DNA from: Mycolicibacterium austroafricanum
Lineage (GTDB): Bacteria; Actinomycetota; Actinomycetes; Mycobacteriales; Mycobacteriaceae
Assembly: GCF_000612725.1 (NCBI RefSeq)
Contig: NZ_HG964450.1
Span: 1,038,712 to 1,102,711 of the forward strand
Direction: 5' to 3'
Length of the DNA: 64,000 nucleotides
The notes under the pieces were generated by a model, which worked only from the letters and a program-made list of their open reading frames with translations, ran no database searches and was not told the origin of the DNA. The position numbers were made by a program, and so were the translations under genes. This document shows, piece after piece, positions 34,643-43,279 of this stretch; position 1 is the first letter of the stretch; the number at the start of each line of letters is the position of its first letter.

Positions 34643-36844
34643 TTGAGCAAGACCGTTAGCGCGACCGTGACTGCGTCCAGGCTCGCCATCACCGACGACC
34701 ACCAGGACCTCGCTGCCGCGGTGTCGGGCCAGCTCACCCGGCTGCAGACGCCGGCCAAGGCCAGGGCCGCGCTGGCCGGCGGCTCCACCCACCCGGCCGA
34801 CATCTGGTCGGCCGCAACCGAACTCGGCTGGACCGGACTCGCCCTGCCCGAAGACGTCGGCGGCTCGGGCTTCGGGCTCGAGGAGTTGGCGGTGGTGATC
34901 GAATGCCTCGGCAGTCAGCTCGCGCCCGGGCCGTTCCTGTCCAGCGCGGCGGCTTCGGTGGTCATCGACCGGAGCGCACCGGATTCCGTTCGCGCCGAAC
35001 TGCTCCCGGTACTGGCCGGCGGGGAGACGGTGGCCGCCCTCGGCGTGTCGGGCAGCGTCGTCGTCGGCACCGATCTGATCGTCTCCGGGGAGAGCCCGGT
35101 GGTGCTCGCAGCACCCGACGCGTCTGTGCTGGTGCTGACCGCCGGTGAGGACGTGGTGATCCTCGACGCCGGTCCCGCATCGGCGGCCGGCGGTGTCACC
35201 GTGACCCCGCTCGATTGCCTGGACCCCACCCGCAGCATCGGATCGGTGACGCTGCGCGACGTGCCCGTCGCCGCCGACCGCGTCCTGCGGGGGGCGGCGC
35301 GCAACGCGAGGACCGTGTTCCGGATCCTGGCCGCCGCCGAGGCCGTCGGCGTCAGCTGGGCGGCGCTGGACATGGCCGTGGGCTACGCCAAGGTGCGCGA
35401 ACAGTTCGGGCGCACCATCGGCACCTTCCAGGCCGTCAAGCATCACGCCGCCAACATGCTGGTGGCCGCCGAGGTCGCCACCGCGGCCACCTGGGACGCG
35501 GCCCGCGCTGACGATCTCGACAGCGCCTGGTTCGCCGGCGCCGTCGCCGCCGCGCTGGCCATCCGCGCCCAGGTGTTCAACGCGCAGAACAACATTCAGC
35601 TGCACGGCGGTATCGGCTTCACCTGGGAGCACGACTCCCACCTCTACCTTCGCCGGGCCCGGACGCTGGCGGCCCTGATGGCCGACGGCGTGGACCCGCT
35701 GCTCGACATCGTCGACGGCCAACGCAACGGCCGGGCGCACGGCGCGTCCTTCACGCTGCCGCCCGAGTCCGAGGAGTACCGCAGCCAGGCGCGCGAGGCC
35801 GCCGCCAAGGTGCGGTCGCTGCCCGCTGGCCAGCAGCGCGACTTCCTCGTCGAGTCCGGATACCTGGTTCCGCACTGGCCGCAACCGTGGGGGCGGGCGG
35901 CGAACGTGCTCGAACAGCTGGTCATCGAGGAGGAGTTCGCCGGCGTCGACCGTCCCGACATGGGCATCACCGGCTGGGTGGCGCTGACGATCGCCCAGGC
36001 GGGCACCGACGATCAGCGCGAGCGCTGGGTGGAGCCGGTGCTGCGCGGACAGGTGATGTGGTGCCAGCTGTTCTCCGAACCCGGCGCCGGCTCGGACGCC
36101 GCGGCGGTACGGACGTCGGCCAAGAAGGTCGACGGCGGCTGGCGTGTCACGGGACAGAAGGTGTGGACGAGCCTGGCCCACCTGTGCCAGTGGGGCCTGG
36201 CCACGGTGCGCACCGACCCCGACGCCCCCAAGCACGCCGGTGTCACGATGATGGCGATCGACATGAACGCCGAAGGTGTGACGGTGAACCCGCTGCGGGG
36301 CATCACCGGCGACTCGCACTTCAACGAGGTGTTCTTTGACGACGTCTTCGTCCCGGACGCCGACGTGGTCGGCGACGTGAACAAGGGTTGGCTGGTCGCG
36401 CGGGCCACGCTGGGCAACGAGCGCATCTCCATCGGCGGCGGCTCCGGTGGGCCGGTGGGCACCACCCCGGACCATCTGATCAAGTTGCTCGACAGCTCAC
36501 CGGCGACGTCGGCGATGTATGTCCGGCAGGCGGGCGAGGTGATCGCCGAGCTGCACAGCCTGCGGCTGCTCAACCTGAGGCGGGCGACCCGCGCGATCGC
36601 CGGCGCCGAGCCGGGGCCCGAGGGGAACGTGACCAAGCTGCTGGTCGCCGAATCCGGGCAGCGTCTCACCGAGCTGGCCTTCGAGCTTGCAGGCACCGCC
36701 GCCGTCGTCGGGCAGACACCGCAGCTGACCCGCAGTTATCTCGGCAACCGCGCCATGACCATCGCAGGCGGAACCTCGGAGATCACCAGGAACACCATCG
36801 CCGAGCGGATCCTCGGATTGCCACGCGACCCGCTACTTCGCTGA
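34643..36844 (+). CDS. Two-domain acyl-CoA dehydrogenase (FadE6/FadE34-like)
   Basis: A 733-residue fusion of two acyl-CoA dehydrogenase folds. The N-terminal half (to about residue 365) has REQFGRTIGTFQAVKHHAANM and LHGGIGFTWEHDSHLYLRRA. The C-terminal half has FSEPGAGSDAAAVRTSA, VTGQKVWTSLAH and ends with IAGGTSEITRNTIAERILGLPRD. The length is close to FadE6 (Rv0271c, about 731). Fused FadEs act on sterol side-chain or other bulky acyl-CoAs. The start is TTG 34643. Followed after 33 bp by the lipW-like gene. Confidence 0.88.
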   Translation: MSKTVSATVTASRLAITDDHQDLAAAVSGQLTRLQTPAKARAALAGGSTHPADIWSAATELGWTGLALPEDVGGSGFGLEELAVVIECLGSQLAPGPFLSSAAASVVIDRSAPDSVRAELLPVLAGGETVAALGVSGSVVVGTDLIVSGESPVVLAAPDASVLVLTAGEDVVILDAGPASAAGGVTVTPLDCLDPTRSIGSVTLRDVPVAADRVLRGAARNARTVFRILAAAEAVGVSWAALDMAVGYAKVREQFGRTIGTFQAVKHHAANMLVAAEVATAATWDAARADDLDSAWFAGAVAAALAIRAQVFNAQNNIQLHGGIGFTWEHDSHLYLRRARTLAALMADGVDPLLDIVDGQRNGRAHGASFTLPPESEEYRSQAREAAAKVRSLPAGQQRDFLVESGYLVPHWPQPWGRAANVLEQLVIEEEFAGVDRPDMGITGWVALTIAQAGTDDQRERWVEPVLRGQVMWCQLFSEPGAGSDAAAVRTSAKKVDGGWRVTGQKVWTSLAHLCQWGLATVRTDPDAPKHAGVTMMAIDMNAEGVTVNPLRGITGDSHFNEVFFDDVFVPDADVVGDVNKGWLVARATLGNERISIGGGSGGPVGTTPDHLIKLLDSSPATSAMYVRQAGEVIAELHSLRLLNLRRATRAIAGAEPGPEGNVTKLLVAESGQRLTELAFELAGTAAVVGQTPQLTRSYLGNRAMTIAGGTSEITRNTIAERILGLPRDPLLR

Positions 36845-36877
36845 CGGGTGCCCTTGCCGCACACGCATACTGAGCGG

Positions 36878-37789
36878 GTGCCAGACATCGAATTCCATCC
36901 TGAGCTGCGTCGCAGCGCCCGCTTGCTGCCCAAGCAGGTCATCACGCCCCTCACCCTGCCGTTCATCCGGGCGGCGTCGCGGCTGATGTGGCGCCGCAAC
37001 GACAGCCCTGCGGACGTGGAGGTGCTCACCCTCTCCTCGGGGGTCGGGGTCCGGCTGTTCCGCCCCAGCGGAGTGGCGCCGGGCCGGGGGCCCGCGCTGC
37101 TGTGGATCCACGGCGGCGGGTACGTCATCGGTGACGCCGCCCAGGACGACGTGCTGTGCCGCCGGTTCGCCCGTGAGCTCGGCGCGACGGTCGCCTCGGT
37201 GAACTACCGGCTCGCGCCCGAGTATCCCTACCCGGTTCCGGTCGAGGACTGCTACTCGGCGTTGCACTGGCTCACCCAATTGCCTTCGGTCGATCCGGCG
37301 CGGGTGGCGATCGGCGGAGCCAGCGCCGGCGGCGGGCTGGCCGCCGCGCTCGCGCTGCTCACCCGTGACCGCGGCGAAATCGAGCTCGCCGCACAGCTTC
37401 TGGTGTATCCGATGATCGATGACCGCACCGTGCACCGGAAGGGGCTCGACCACCCGGGCCACCGGCTGTGGAACCAGTCCAGCAATCGCTTCGGTTGGCG
37501 CGCATATCTGGGCGACGCCGACCCGAACGAGGCCGTCCCCGCCCGTCGTGACGACCTCGCCGGCCTTCCGCCCGCCTGGATCGGCGTCGGGACGCTGGAT
37601 CTGTTCCACGACGAGGATCTCGCCTACGCCGAACGGCTCCGCGTGGCCGGGGTGCAGTGCGAGGTCATGGTGGTCGACGGCGCCTTCCACGGGTTCGACG
37701 GGATCGCACCCAAAGCCGATGTGTCGCAGTCGTTCTTCAACAGTCAATGCGCACTGCTGCGGACCGTGTTCGCTTCTGCGGCGCCCTGA
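36878..37789 (+). CDS. lipW: HSL-family esterase, LipW-like (Rv0217c)
   Basis: A 303-residue hormone-sensitive-lipase family hydrolase. It has the oxyanion motif HGGGYVIGD, nucleophile S149 in GGASAGGG, acid in GTLDLFHDED and histidine in GAFHGFD. Length and position beside the Rv0216-, fadE3- and fadD4-like genes fit LipW. GTG 36878 is preferred (MPDIEFHPELRR); GTG 36848 would add ten residues. It hydrolyses short-acyl esters by family analogy. Convergent with the amidohydrolase gene, 4 bp between stops. Confidence 0.88.
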   Translation: MPDIEFHPELRRSARLLPKQVITPLTLPFIRAASRLMWRRNDSPADVEVLTLSSGVGVRLFRPSGVAPGRGPALLWIHGGGYVIGDAAQDDVLCRRFARELGATVASVNYRLAPEYPYPVPVEDCYSALHWLTQLPSVDPARVAIGGASAGGGLAAALALLTRDRGEIELAAQLLVYPMIDDRTVHRKGLDHPGHRLWNQSSNRFGWRAYLGDADPNEAVPARRDDLAGLPPAWIGVGTLDLFHDEDLAYAERLRVAGVQCEVMVVDGAFHGFDGIAPKADVSQSFFNSQCALLRTVFASAAP

Positions 37790-37793
37790 CGGG

Positions 37794-39080
37794 TCACCCG
37801 CGCTGGTAGACGACTTCACCACCGATCACGGTGGCGGCCACGGCCGCGGCGTCCAGTTCCGCCAGCGTCGCCTCCGGCGGTGTGGACAGGATGCACAGGT
37901 CGGCGGCGGCCCCGGGTTCGACCCGGCGTGGGGTGGCCGGGCGGCCGGGGTCACCGAGGAACATCTGAAGGGCCGCTGACGCCGGGACGCATTCCGCCTC
38001 CCCCAGGACGTGTCCGGCCGGGGTACGACGGAACACCGCGGCACGCATCGCCGCCCACGGATCGGCGTCGCCGAACGGCGCGTCGGTGGACAGCGCGACC
38101 GGCACCCCGGCCCGCAGCAACGACGCCACCCGCCACAGTTCGGGTTGCTCGGCGGGCGCGACATCGGCGAGGTACTGGTCGCCGCGTTCGGCCACGAAGT
38201 TCGGCTGAGTCACCACGGTCACCGCGCGGCCGGCCAGGTCGGCGAGGCTGCCGTCGGGGACCACGGCGGCGTGCTCGATGCGGTCGAGGGGATGGGTTCC
38301 GCTGCTGCGCAACGCTTCCAGCGTGACGACGAGTTGGGCGGCCGTGACACAGTGCACCGCCACCGGGAACCCCTCGGCGTGCCGGTCGCCGATCCACCTG
38401 CTCAGCTCGTCCGGGTCGAGCTCGTCGTCGTGCAGAATGCGCTTGCCCGGCGCCAGGCACCGGACCCGCTGCCGCATCTCGCGCTGCAGCGCTGCCACGT
38501 CGCCCGCGGCCAGATCCGGTGTGGCATCGGTGACCCCGGTGACCCCGTAGCGGCACAGCAGCGCGCCGAGCTCGTCCAGGCCCGGGTCGCTGCGCAACGT
38601 CGCCGCCCAACTGCCGTCCGCACTGGGCAGTCGGCCGTCGGGATGATCGGCGAGCCCGACGCGTCGCAGCGCTGCGGTGTTCAGAATCCACTGGGCCCCG
38701 CTGCGATGCTGGATACGCACCGGCACGGACGGGGCGAGCTCATCGAGCACATGCCGGTCCAACGGCCCCGCCGCGGCATCGTGGTAGCCGACGGCGCGGA
38801 TCCATCCGTCGGCACCGACCGTTGCGGCGGCGAGCGTTTCGGCGAGTTCTGCCCTGCTGTGCACTTCGTCGGGTCCGACCCGTACCGAGTGCAACGCCGC
38901 CGCGGCCGCGCGCAGATGGATGTGGTGGTCGTGCAGTCCGGGGATCACGGCGCCCCCGGCCGCGTCGTACTCCGTTTCACCCGGCTCGGCCGTCAGCCCG
39001 TCGGCCATCCCGGTGATCCGCTCACCGACGCGGATGTCGGTGCGGGTGCCGTCCAGGAGCGCCGCGCGCCGGATCAGCAT
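37794..39080 (-). CDS. Amidohydrolase family protein (YtcJ/Amidohydro_3-like)
   Basis: A 428-residue metal-dependent hydrolase of the amidohydrolase superfamily. Metal ligands appear as HDHHIHL near residue 50, HCV, RIEHA and STDAP, the last carrying the conserved Asp; the C-terminal PGAAADLCIL closes the composite beta-sandwich. The substrate may be an amide, cyclic amide or ester. Third gene of the minus-strand group after the double-hotdog hydratase and CoA-transferase genes, with its start overlapping the CoA-transferase stop by 7 bp. It is an insertion relative to the Rv0216-Rv0217c order. Confidence 0.85.
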   Translation of the reverse strand: MLIRRAALLDGTRTDIRVGERITGMADGLTAEPGETEYDAAGGAVIPGLHDHHIHLRAAAAALHSVRVGPDEVHSRAELAETLAAATVGADGWIRAVGYHDAAAGPLDRHVLDELAPSVPVRIQHRSGAQWILNTAALRRVGLADHPDGRLPSADGSWAATLRSDPGLDELGALLCRYGVTGVTDATPDLAAGDVAALQREMRQRVRCLAPGKRILHDDELDPDELSRWIGDRHAEGFPVAVHCVTAAQLVVTLEALRSSGTHPLDRIEHAAVVPDGSLADLAGRAVTVVTQPNFVAERGDQYLADVAPAEQPELWRVASLLRAGVPVALSTDAPFGDADPWAAMRAAVFRRTPAGHVLGEAECVPASAALQMFLGDPGRPATPRRVEPGAAADLCILSTPPEATLAELDAAAVAATVIGGEVVYQRG

Positions 39081-40177
39081 GGTGCGGCCAGCCGATCGGC
39101 GACCAGGCGGTCGACGACGTCGTTGTCTGAACCGAGTTCGGGTCCACTGTCCGGCACCGACGGCGTTGCAGCGCAGTCTCTTTCATCGTCACCAGGCAGT
39201 CCCGCGTAACCGGCGGCCACCGCCGCCATCGAGATCTCCACCAGCTCACCGCCGCCGCGGGCATGTGACTCCAGCACGGCCAGCGCGGCGTGCAGTCCGG
39301 TCAGCGGGTCGGCGATCGCGTCCCCGCAGAACTCCGGGGCATCGGCACTACCGCCCACCAGTCCGCCCGACACCGCGGCGTCATCACCGAAGGCCACCCA
39401 ATCGGCGCGGTCACCCGCCGTACCGTGGCCGGTGACGCGCAACCAGATCCGACCACGGCGGGCGGGGACGTCCGCCGGTCCCAGTCCGCGCCGTTCCAGT
39501 GCAGCGGGTCGCGACGACTCGATCACCACGTCGGCCACGGCCAGCAGTCGGCGCACACCATCCGGACGGGTGAAATCGGCACGGTAGGAGAGCTTTCCGC
39601 CGTTCATCCAGTCGAAGAAGGCGGGTGGCCCCTGCCGTGTCCCGTCGGGCCTGGTGGCGCTCTCCACCTTGACGACGGTCGCTCCCGCCCGGGCCAGCAG
39701 CTGTCCGCACAGCGGTCCGGCCCACATCGACGACAGGTCCGCCACCAGCAACCCGGTGAGCCCGCAGGGCTGAACCGGATCACCGGAACGTCGGAACACC
39801 GGTGCAGCGGAACCCGTTTCGCCCAACACTCCGACCGGTAGGCCGAGCAGCCGGGCCCGTTCGGCGAACGCGACCACACCGCGGTCATGCACGTTGCGTT
39901 CCACTGCGGGCCACGGGTCACCGACGACCGCGTCGGCCTCGACAAGGGCCGGGACGGCCGCGATGTCGTCGGGCCGGGACAGGGTCAGCGCGCACCAGCC
40001 GTCATGCGCGGCCATCAGCCGGGAGGCGCCCCCGGCGGAGACCCGGCCACCCGACCGGAGCCCCAGCAGAGCAGCCCGCCCGCCGAGCAGTTCGTCCGTG
40101 TCCGCCGCGATGCCCGCCCGCGCGGCCGTCGAGCGGGCGCGCTCGAGCACGGCGGCGGGAATGCGCACGGACGTCAC
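39074..40177 (-). CDS. CaiB/BaiF (class III) CoA-transferase with unusual domain order
   Basis: About 367 residues from GTG 40177 (GTG 40195 possible). The hallmark LLVADLSSMWAGPLCGQLLARAGATVVKVE normally lies near the N-terminus, but here it follows about 140 residues that resemble the small domain usually found later (GGRVSAGGASRLMAAHDGWCALTL..RPDD, AERARLLGLPVGVLGE). FCGDAIADPLTGLHAALAVLESHARGGGELVEISM carries the catalytic Asp region. It probably moves CoA between two carboxylates. Cotranscribed with the amidohydrolase. The 86-bp gap before it is filled by 24-bp tandem repeats. Confidence 0.8.
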   Translation of the reverse strand: MTSVRIPAAVLERARSTAARAGIAADTDELLGGRAALLGLRSGGRVSAGGASRLMAAHDGWCALTLSRPDDIAAVPALVEADAVVGDPWPAVERNVHDRGVVAFAERARLLGLPVGVLGETGSAAPVFRRSGDPVQPCGLTGLLVADLSSMWAGPLCGQLLARAGATVVKVESATRPDGTRQGPPAFFDWMNGGKLSYRADFTRPDGVRRLLAVADVVIESSRPAALERRGLGPADVPARRGRIWLRVTGHGTAGDRADWVAFGDDAAVSGGLVGGSADAPEFCGDAIADPLTGLHAALAVLESHARGGGELVEISMAAVAAGYAGLPGDDERDCAATPSVPDSGPELGSDNDVVDRLVADRLAAPC

Positions 40178-40200
40178 CGGACCATTGTGGGTCACGGCGC

Positions 40201-40296
40201 CACGACGGTGCACCGACAGGACAGCACGACGGTGAACCGTCAGAAATGCACGACGGTGAACCGTCAGAAATGCAGGGCGCTGAACCGCCACTCCAG
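40201..40296. repeat. 24-bp tandem repeat at the end of the hydratase gene
   Basis: Four consecutive 24-bp units (40201, 40225, 40249, 40273); units 2 and 3 are identical and 1 and 4 diverged. Unit 4 and part of unit 3 encode the hydratase C-terminus EWRFSALHF and its stop, so the array is an amplification of the 3' end of that gene into the spacer before the CoA-transferase. Confidence 0.88.
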
Positions 40297-41250
40297 AACC
40301 TGCCTGTCCGCCCCGGGTTCGTCACCCGCCGCGTGGACGACCGAGCGCAACCGCAGCACCGCGCCGCGGCCGTCCGGGAGCGGGTCGGCGCTCTCGACGG
40401 TGAGATCGCTGTAGAGCGTGTCGTTCTCGTACACCGGCCCGGTGTGATCGCAGGACTCCCAGCCCAGCACCGTCACGAGGTTGGGCAGCAGCCGGGTCGC
40501 CTGCGCCAGGGCCAGGCCGATGGTGTGCCCGCCGTAGACCAGCCGGCGACCCGCGACACGTGAATCATGATGTGTGGCAGCGATATTCAGTGACAGCCTG
40601 GCCAACTCCGGGGCGCTGCTCACCACGTCCGCGGTGCTCCGACCCACCGTACCCACCAGCGCCGGGTCGAAATGCGGTCCCGGCACCCGCGTCCGGAACG
40701 CCTCGGCATCCCAGTCGGCGGTGGGATCGGCCACCGGAGCAGCGCCGGCCCCGATCGCGGAGAGATCGTTGTCGTGACCGGTCTGGGCGGTGTCATCACT
40801 GAGTGGGAGCATCGCGCACCGGTAGAAATCCAGGATGAGCCGCCCCACACCGTCGATCGTCGTCATGCGCAGTGCGGCAAGCCCGGTGGGCGCCCGGCCG
40901 GGCTTGGCGGTGTTCTGCCTCAGGCCCACCACCTCGGTGCGGGTGAACAACGAGTCACCGATGACGGGATAGCGGTAGAAGGTCAGGCCGCGGTAGAACA
41001 GGTTGGCCTTGACCCGCTGGGTGGCCAGCGTCGACTGGCCGATCGCGACGTCGCAGACCAGTGCCGGATGCGCCAGCGGCGCCGTCGCGCCGGCCACGGA
41101 CAGGGACAGTTCGCCGTCGAGGGGCAGGCGCATCCGGTCGCCGATGATCGCCTGATGTGTCGCGGCCACTCCCGCCGTCAGCGTCATCGACGGAGCGGAG
41201 TCGAAGACCTGTCCGACCCTCAGGTCGTCGAAGTGGGGACCACCGGACAT
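40264..41250 (-). CDS. Double-hotdog MaoC-like hydratase (Rv0216-like)
   Basis: A 328-residue protein with two hotdog folds, related to mesaconyl-CoA/beta-methylmalyl-CoA dehydratases and to Rv0216 of M. tuberculosis (337 residues). The first half has FYRGLTFYRYPVIGDSLFTRTEVVGLRQN; the second has the MaoC-type LVYGGHTIGLALAQATRLLPNLVTVLGWESCDHTGPVYENDTLYSDLTV. It likely hydrates an enoyl-CoA. ATG 41250 is chosen; ATG 41301 is possible. The stop codon lies inside a 24-bp tandem repeat. Divergent from fadE3, as in the Rv0215c/Rv0216 pair. Confidence 0.85.
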   Translation of the reverse strand: MSGGPHFDDLRVGQVFDSAPSMTLTAGVAATHQAIIGDRMRLPLDGELSLSVAGATAPLAHPALVCDVAIGQSTLATQRVKANLFYRGLTFYRYPVIGDSLFTRTEVVGLRQNTAKPGRAPTGLAALRMTTIDGVGRLILDFYRCAMLPLSDDTAQTGHDNDLSAIGAGAAPVADPTADWDAEAFRTRVPGPHFDPALVGTVGRSTADVVSSAPELARLSLNIAATHHDSRVAGRRLVYGGHTIGLALAQATRLLPNLVTVLGWESCDHTGPVYENDTLYSDLTVESADPLPDGRGAVLRLRSVVHAAGDEPGADRQVLEWRFSALHF

Positions 41251-41356
41251 TTGGCCGCACAAAGTCACAGAGGGTGATGCTGGCACCGGCCCGGTCCGCA
41301 TGTCAATATGGCGGGGCGAAATGGCCGTACATTTGCGAAGCAACGGAGGCGTGGGC

Positions 41357-42514
41357 ATGGTCGAGGGTCTGAGCAGCGAAGAAGCCATGCTGGTGGAGAC
41401 GGTCCGGACGTTCATCGACCGCGAGGTCCGGCCCACCGTGCGCGACGTCGAGCACGCCAACACCTACCCGGAGGCGTGGATCGAGAAGATGAAGCAGATC
41501 GGGATCTTCGGGTTGGCCATCCCCGAATCCGAGGGCGGCGCACCGGTTTCCACGCGCTGCTACGTGTTGGTCACCCAGGAGCTGGCCCGCGGCTGGATGA
41601 GCCTGGCCGGCGCGATGGGTGGGCACACCGTGGTGGCCAAGCTGCTGTCGCTGTTCGGAACCGATGAGCAGAAGCAGCGTTATCTGCCGCCGATGGCGAC
41701 CGGCGAGCTGCGCGCGACGATGGCGCTGACCGAGCCCGGCGGCGGCTCCGACCTGCAGGCGATGAGCACCGTGGCCCGCCGTGACGGCGACGAGCTGGTG
41801 ATCAGCGGGGCCAAGACGTGGATCTCCAACGCCAGACGTTCGGGGTTGATCGCACTGTTGTGCAAGACCGACCCCGAGGCCACCCCGAGGCATTCGGGCA
41901 TCTCGGTCGTTCTGGTGGACAACCCGACCGACGGTCTCACCGTGTCGCGCGACCTGCCCAAACTCGGCTACAAGGGCGTCGAATCCTGCGAGCTGACCTT
42001 CGACGGGTGCCGGGTTCCCGAATCCGCGATTCTCGGCGGTGCGGCGGGTCGGGGGTTCGCCCAGATGATGAAAGGCCTTGAGACGGGCCGTATTCAGGTC
42101 GCCTCCCGCGCCCTCGGGGTGGCATCGGCGGCGCTGGCGGATGCATTGGCCTACGCACAGGACAGGGAGAGCTTCGGGCAGCCGATCTGGAAGCACCAGG
42201 CGGTCGGCCACTATCTCGCGGACATGGCGACGAAGTTGACCGCTGCGCGCCAGCTGACGCTCTACGCCGCCGACCGCTACGACAGCGGGGCGCGGGCCGA
42301 CATGGAGGCGGGGATGGCCAAGCTGTTCGCCTCCGAGGTCGCAATGGAGATCGCGCTCAACGCGGTGCGAATCCACGGCGGCTACGGCTACTCGACCGAA
42401 TACGACGTGGAACGGTACTTCCGCGACGCGCCGCTGATGATCGTCGGCGAAGGCACCAACGAGATCCAACGCAACGTGATCGCCGGACAACTGGTGGCCC
42501 GGGGCGGCATCTGA
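41357..42514 (+). CDS. fadE3: Acyl-CoA dehydrogenase FadE3-like (Rv0215c)
   Basis: A 385-residue single-domain acyl-CoA dehydrogenase. FAD- and substrate-binding motifs are ALTEPGGGSDL and KTWISNARRSG, with C-terminal IHGGYGYSTEYDVERYFRDA; the catalytic base is E365 in GEGTNEIQ. The start at ATG 41357 is fixed by GGAGG at 41345-41349. Divergent from the double-hotdog gene and translationally overlapped by the GntR gene (TGATG). It catalyses the alpha,beta-desaturation that precedes hydration by the neighbour. Confidence 0.9.
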   Translation: MVEGLSSEEAMLVETVRTFIDREVRPTVRDVEHANTYPEAWIEKMKQIGIFGLAIPESEGGAPVSTRCYVLVTQELARGWMSLAGAMGGHTVVAKLLSLFGTDEQKQRYLPPMATGELRATMALTEPGGGSDLQAMSTVARRDGDELVISGAKTWISNARRSGLIALLCKTDPEATPRHSGISVVLVDNPTDGLTVSRDLPKLGYKGVESCELTFDGCRVPESAILGGAAGRGFAQMMKGLETGRIQVASRALGVASAALADALAYAQDRESFGQPIWKHQAVGHYLADMATKLTAARQLTLYAADRYDSGARADMEAGMAKLFASEVAMEIALNAVRIHGGYGYSTEYDVERYFRDAPLMIVGEGTNEIQRNVIAGQLVARGGI

Positions 42515-43236
42515 TGCCGCCGGCCTATCAGGTGCTGCGAGAACGGCTTCGCGACGACATCGCCGCGGGCCGCTATCCCGACGGCACACGGCTGCCGACG
42601 GAATCGGAACTGGTCGCCCGGCACGGCCTGTCCCGCCAGACCGTACGACGCGCATTCCAGGATCTCGTCGCCGAGGGCACCGTGTACCGGGTGCCCGGGC
42701 GTGGGAGCTACGCGAGCGAGCAGGGCCGTCGCTACCTCCGGCAGCTGGGGTCCATCGAGGACCTGATGAGCCTGTCCGACGACACCACGATGGAGGTGGT
42801 CGACGGGCTGCGTCGACGCGTCGACATCGAGGCCGCCAGCCGCCTACGGCTGGACGGGGACGTCGTCTACTCGGTGCAGTTCCGTCGACTGCACGGTGGT
42901 ATCGCGTTCGGGCACACCACCGTTGCACTCCCGCCTGCGGTGGCCACCTCCGTGCTCACGTCCCCGCATCTGGTCACCGGCGCCACGAGCACTCACACCG
43001 TGATCGGGCTGCTCGAGCCGCATCTGGAGAAACCGATCGCCGAGGCGGCGCAATCGATCACCGTCGCTGCCGCGGACGAGGCGGCCGCCGCGGCGGTGGC
43101 CTGCCCGCCCGGACATCCGATGCTGCGGGTGGACCGGCTCTACGCCGACGACGAGGGCCACCCGGTCGAGTTGGCCGTCAGCCAGTTCCTGCCCGAGCAA
43201 TACACCTACCGGGTCACGTTGCGCCGCTCCAGTTAG
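42514..43236 (+). CDS. GntR-family regulator, HutC/UTRA type
   Basis: A 240-residue regulator with an N-terminal winged helix (YQVLRERLRDDIAAGRYPDGTRLPTESELVARHGLSRQTVRRAFQDLVAEGTVYRVPGRGSY) and a UTRA ligand domain from about residue 85 (ending LAVSQFLPEQYTYRVTLRR). Its ATG shares bases with the fadE3 stop, so the two are coupled. It probably senses an intermediate of the surrounding acyl-CoA pathway and may bind the dyad before fadD4 (45738-45751) or the fadE3/hydratase gap. Not part of the M. tuberculosis order. Confidence 0.9.
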   Translation: MPPAYQVLRERLRDDIAAGRYPDGTRLPTESELVARHGLSRQTVRRAFQDLVAEGTVYRVPGRGSYASEQGRRYLRQLGSIEDLMSLSDDTTMEVVDGLRRRVDIEAASRLRLDGDVVYSVQFRRLHGGIAFGHTTVALPPAVATSVLTSPHLVTGATSTHTVIGLLEPHLEKPIAEAAQSITVAAADEAAAAAVACPPGHPMLRVDRLYADDEGHPVELAVSQFLPEQYTYRVTLRRSS

Positions 43237-43279
43237 GGAGTCCGCTCGAGCACCCCCGGTTGTCGCTCGCGCGCCGAGT

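Noticed and set aside
34535-36475. 646-codon minus-strand frame opposite the two-domain FadE
   Set aside because: Shadow of the FadE codon pattern with no recognisable domain.
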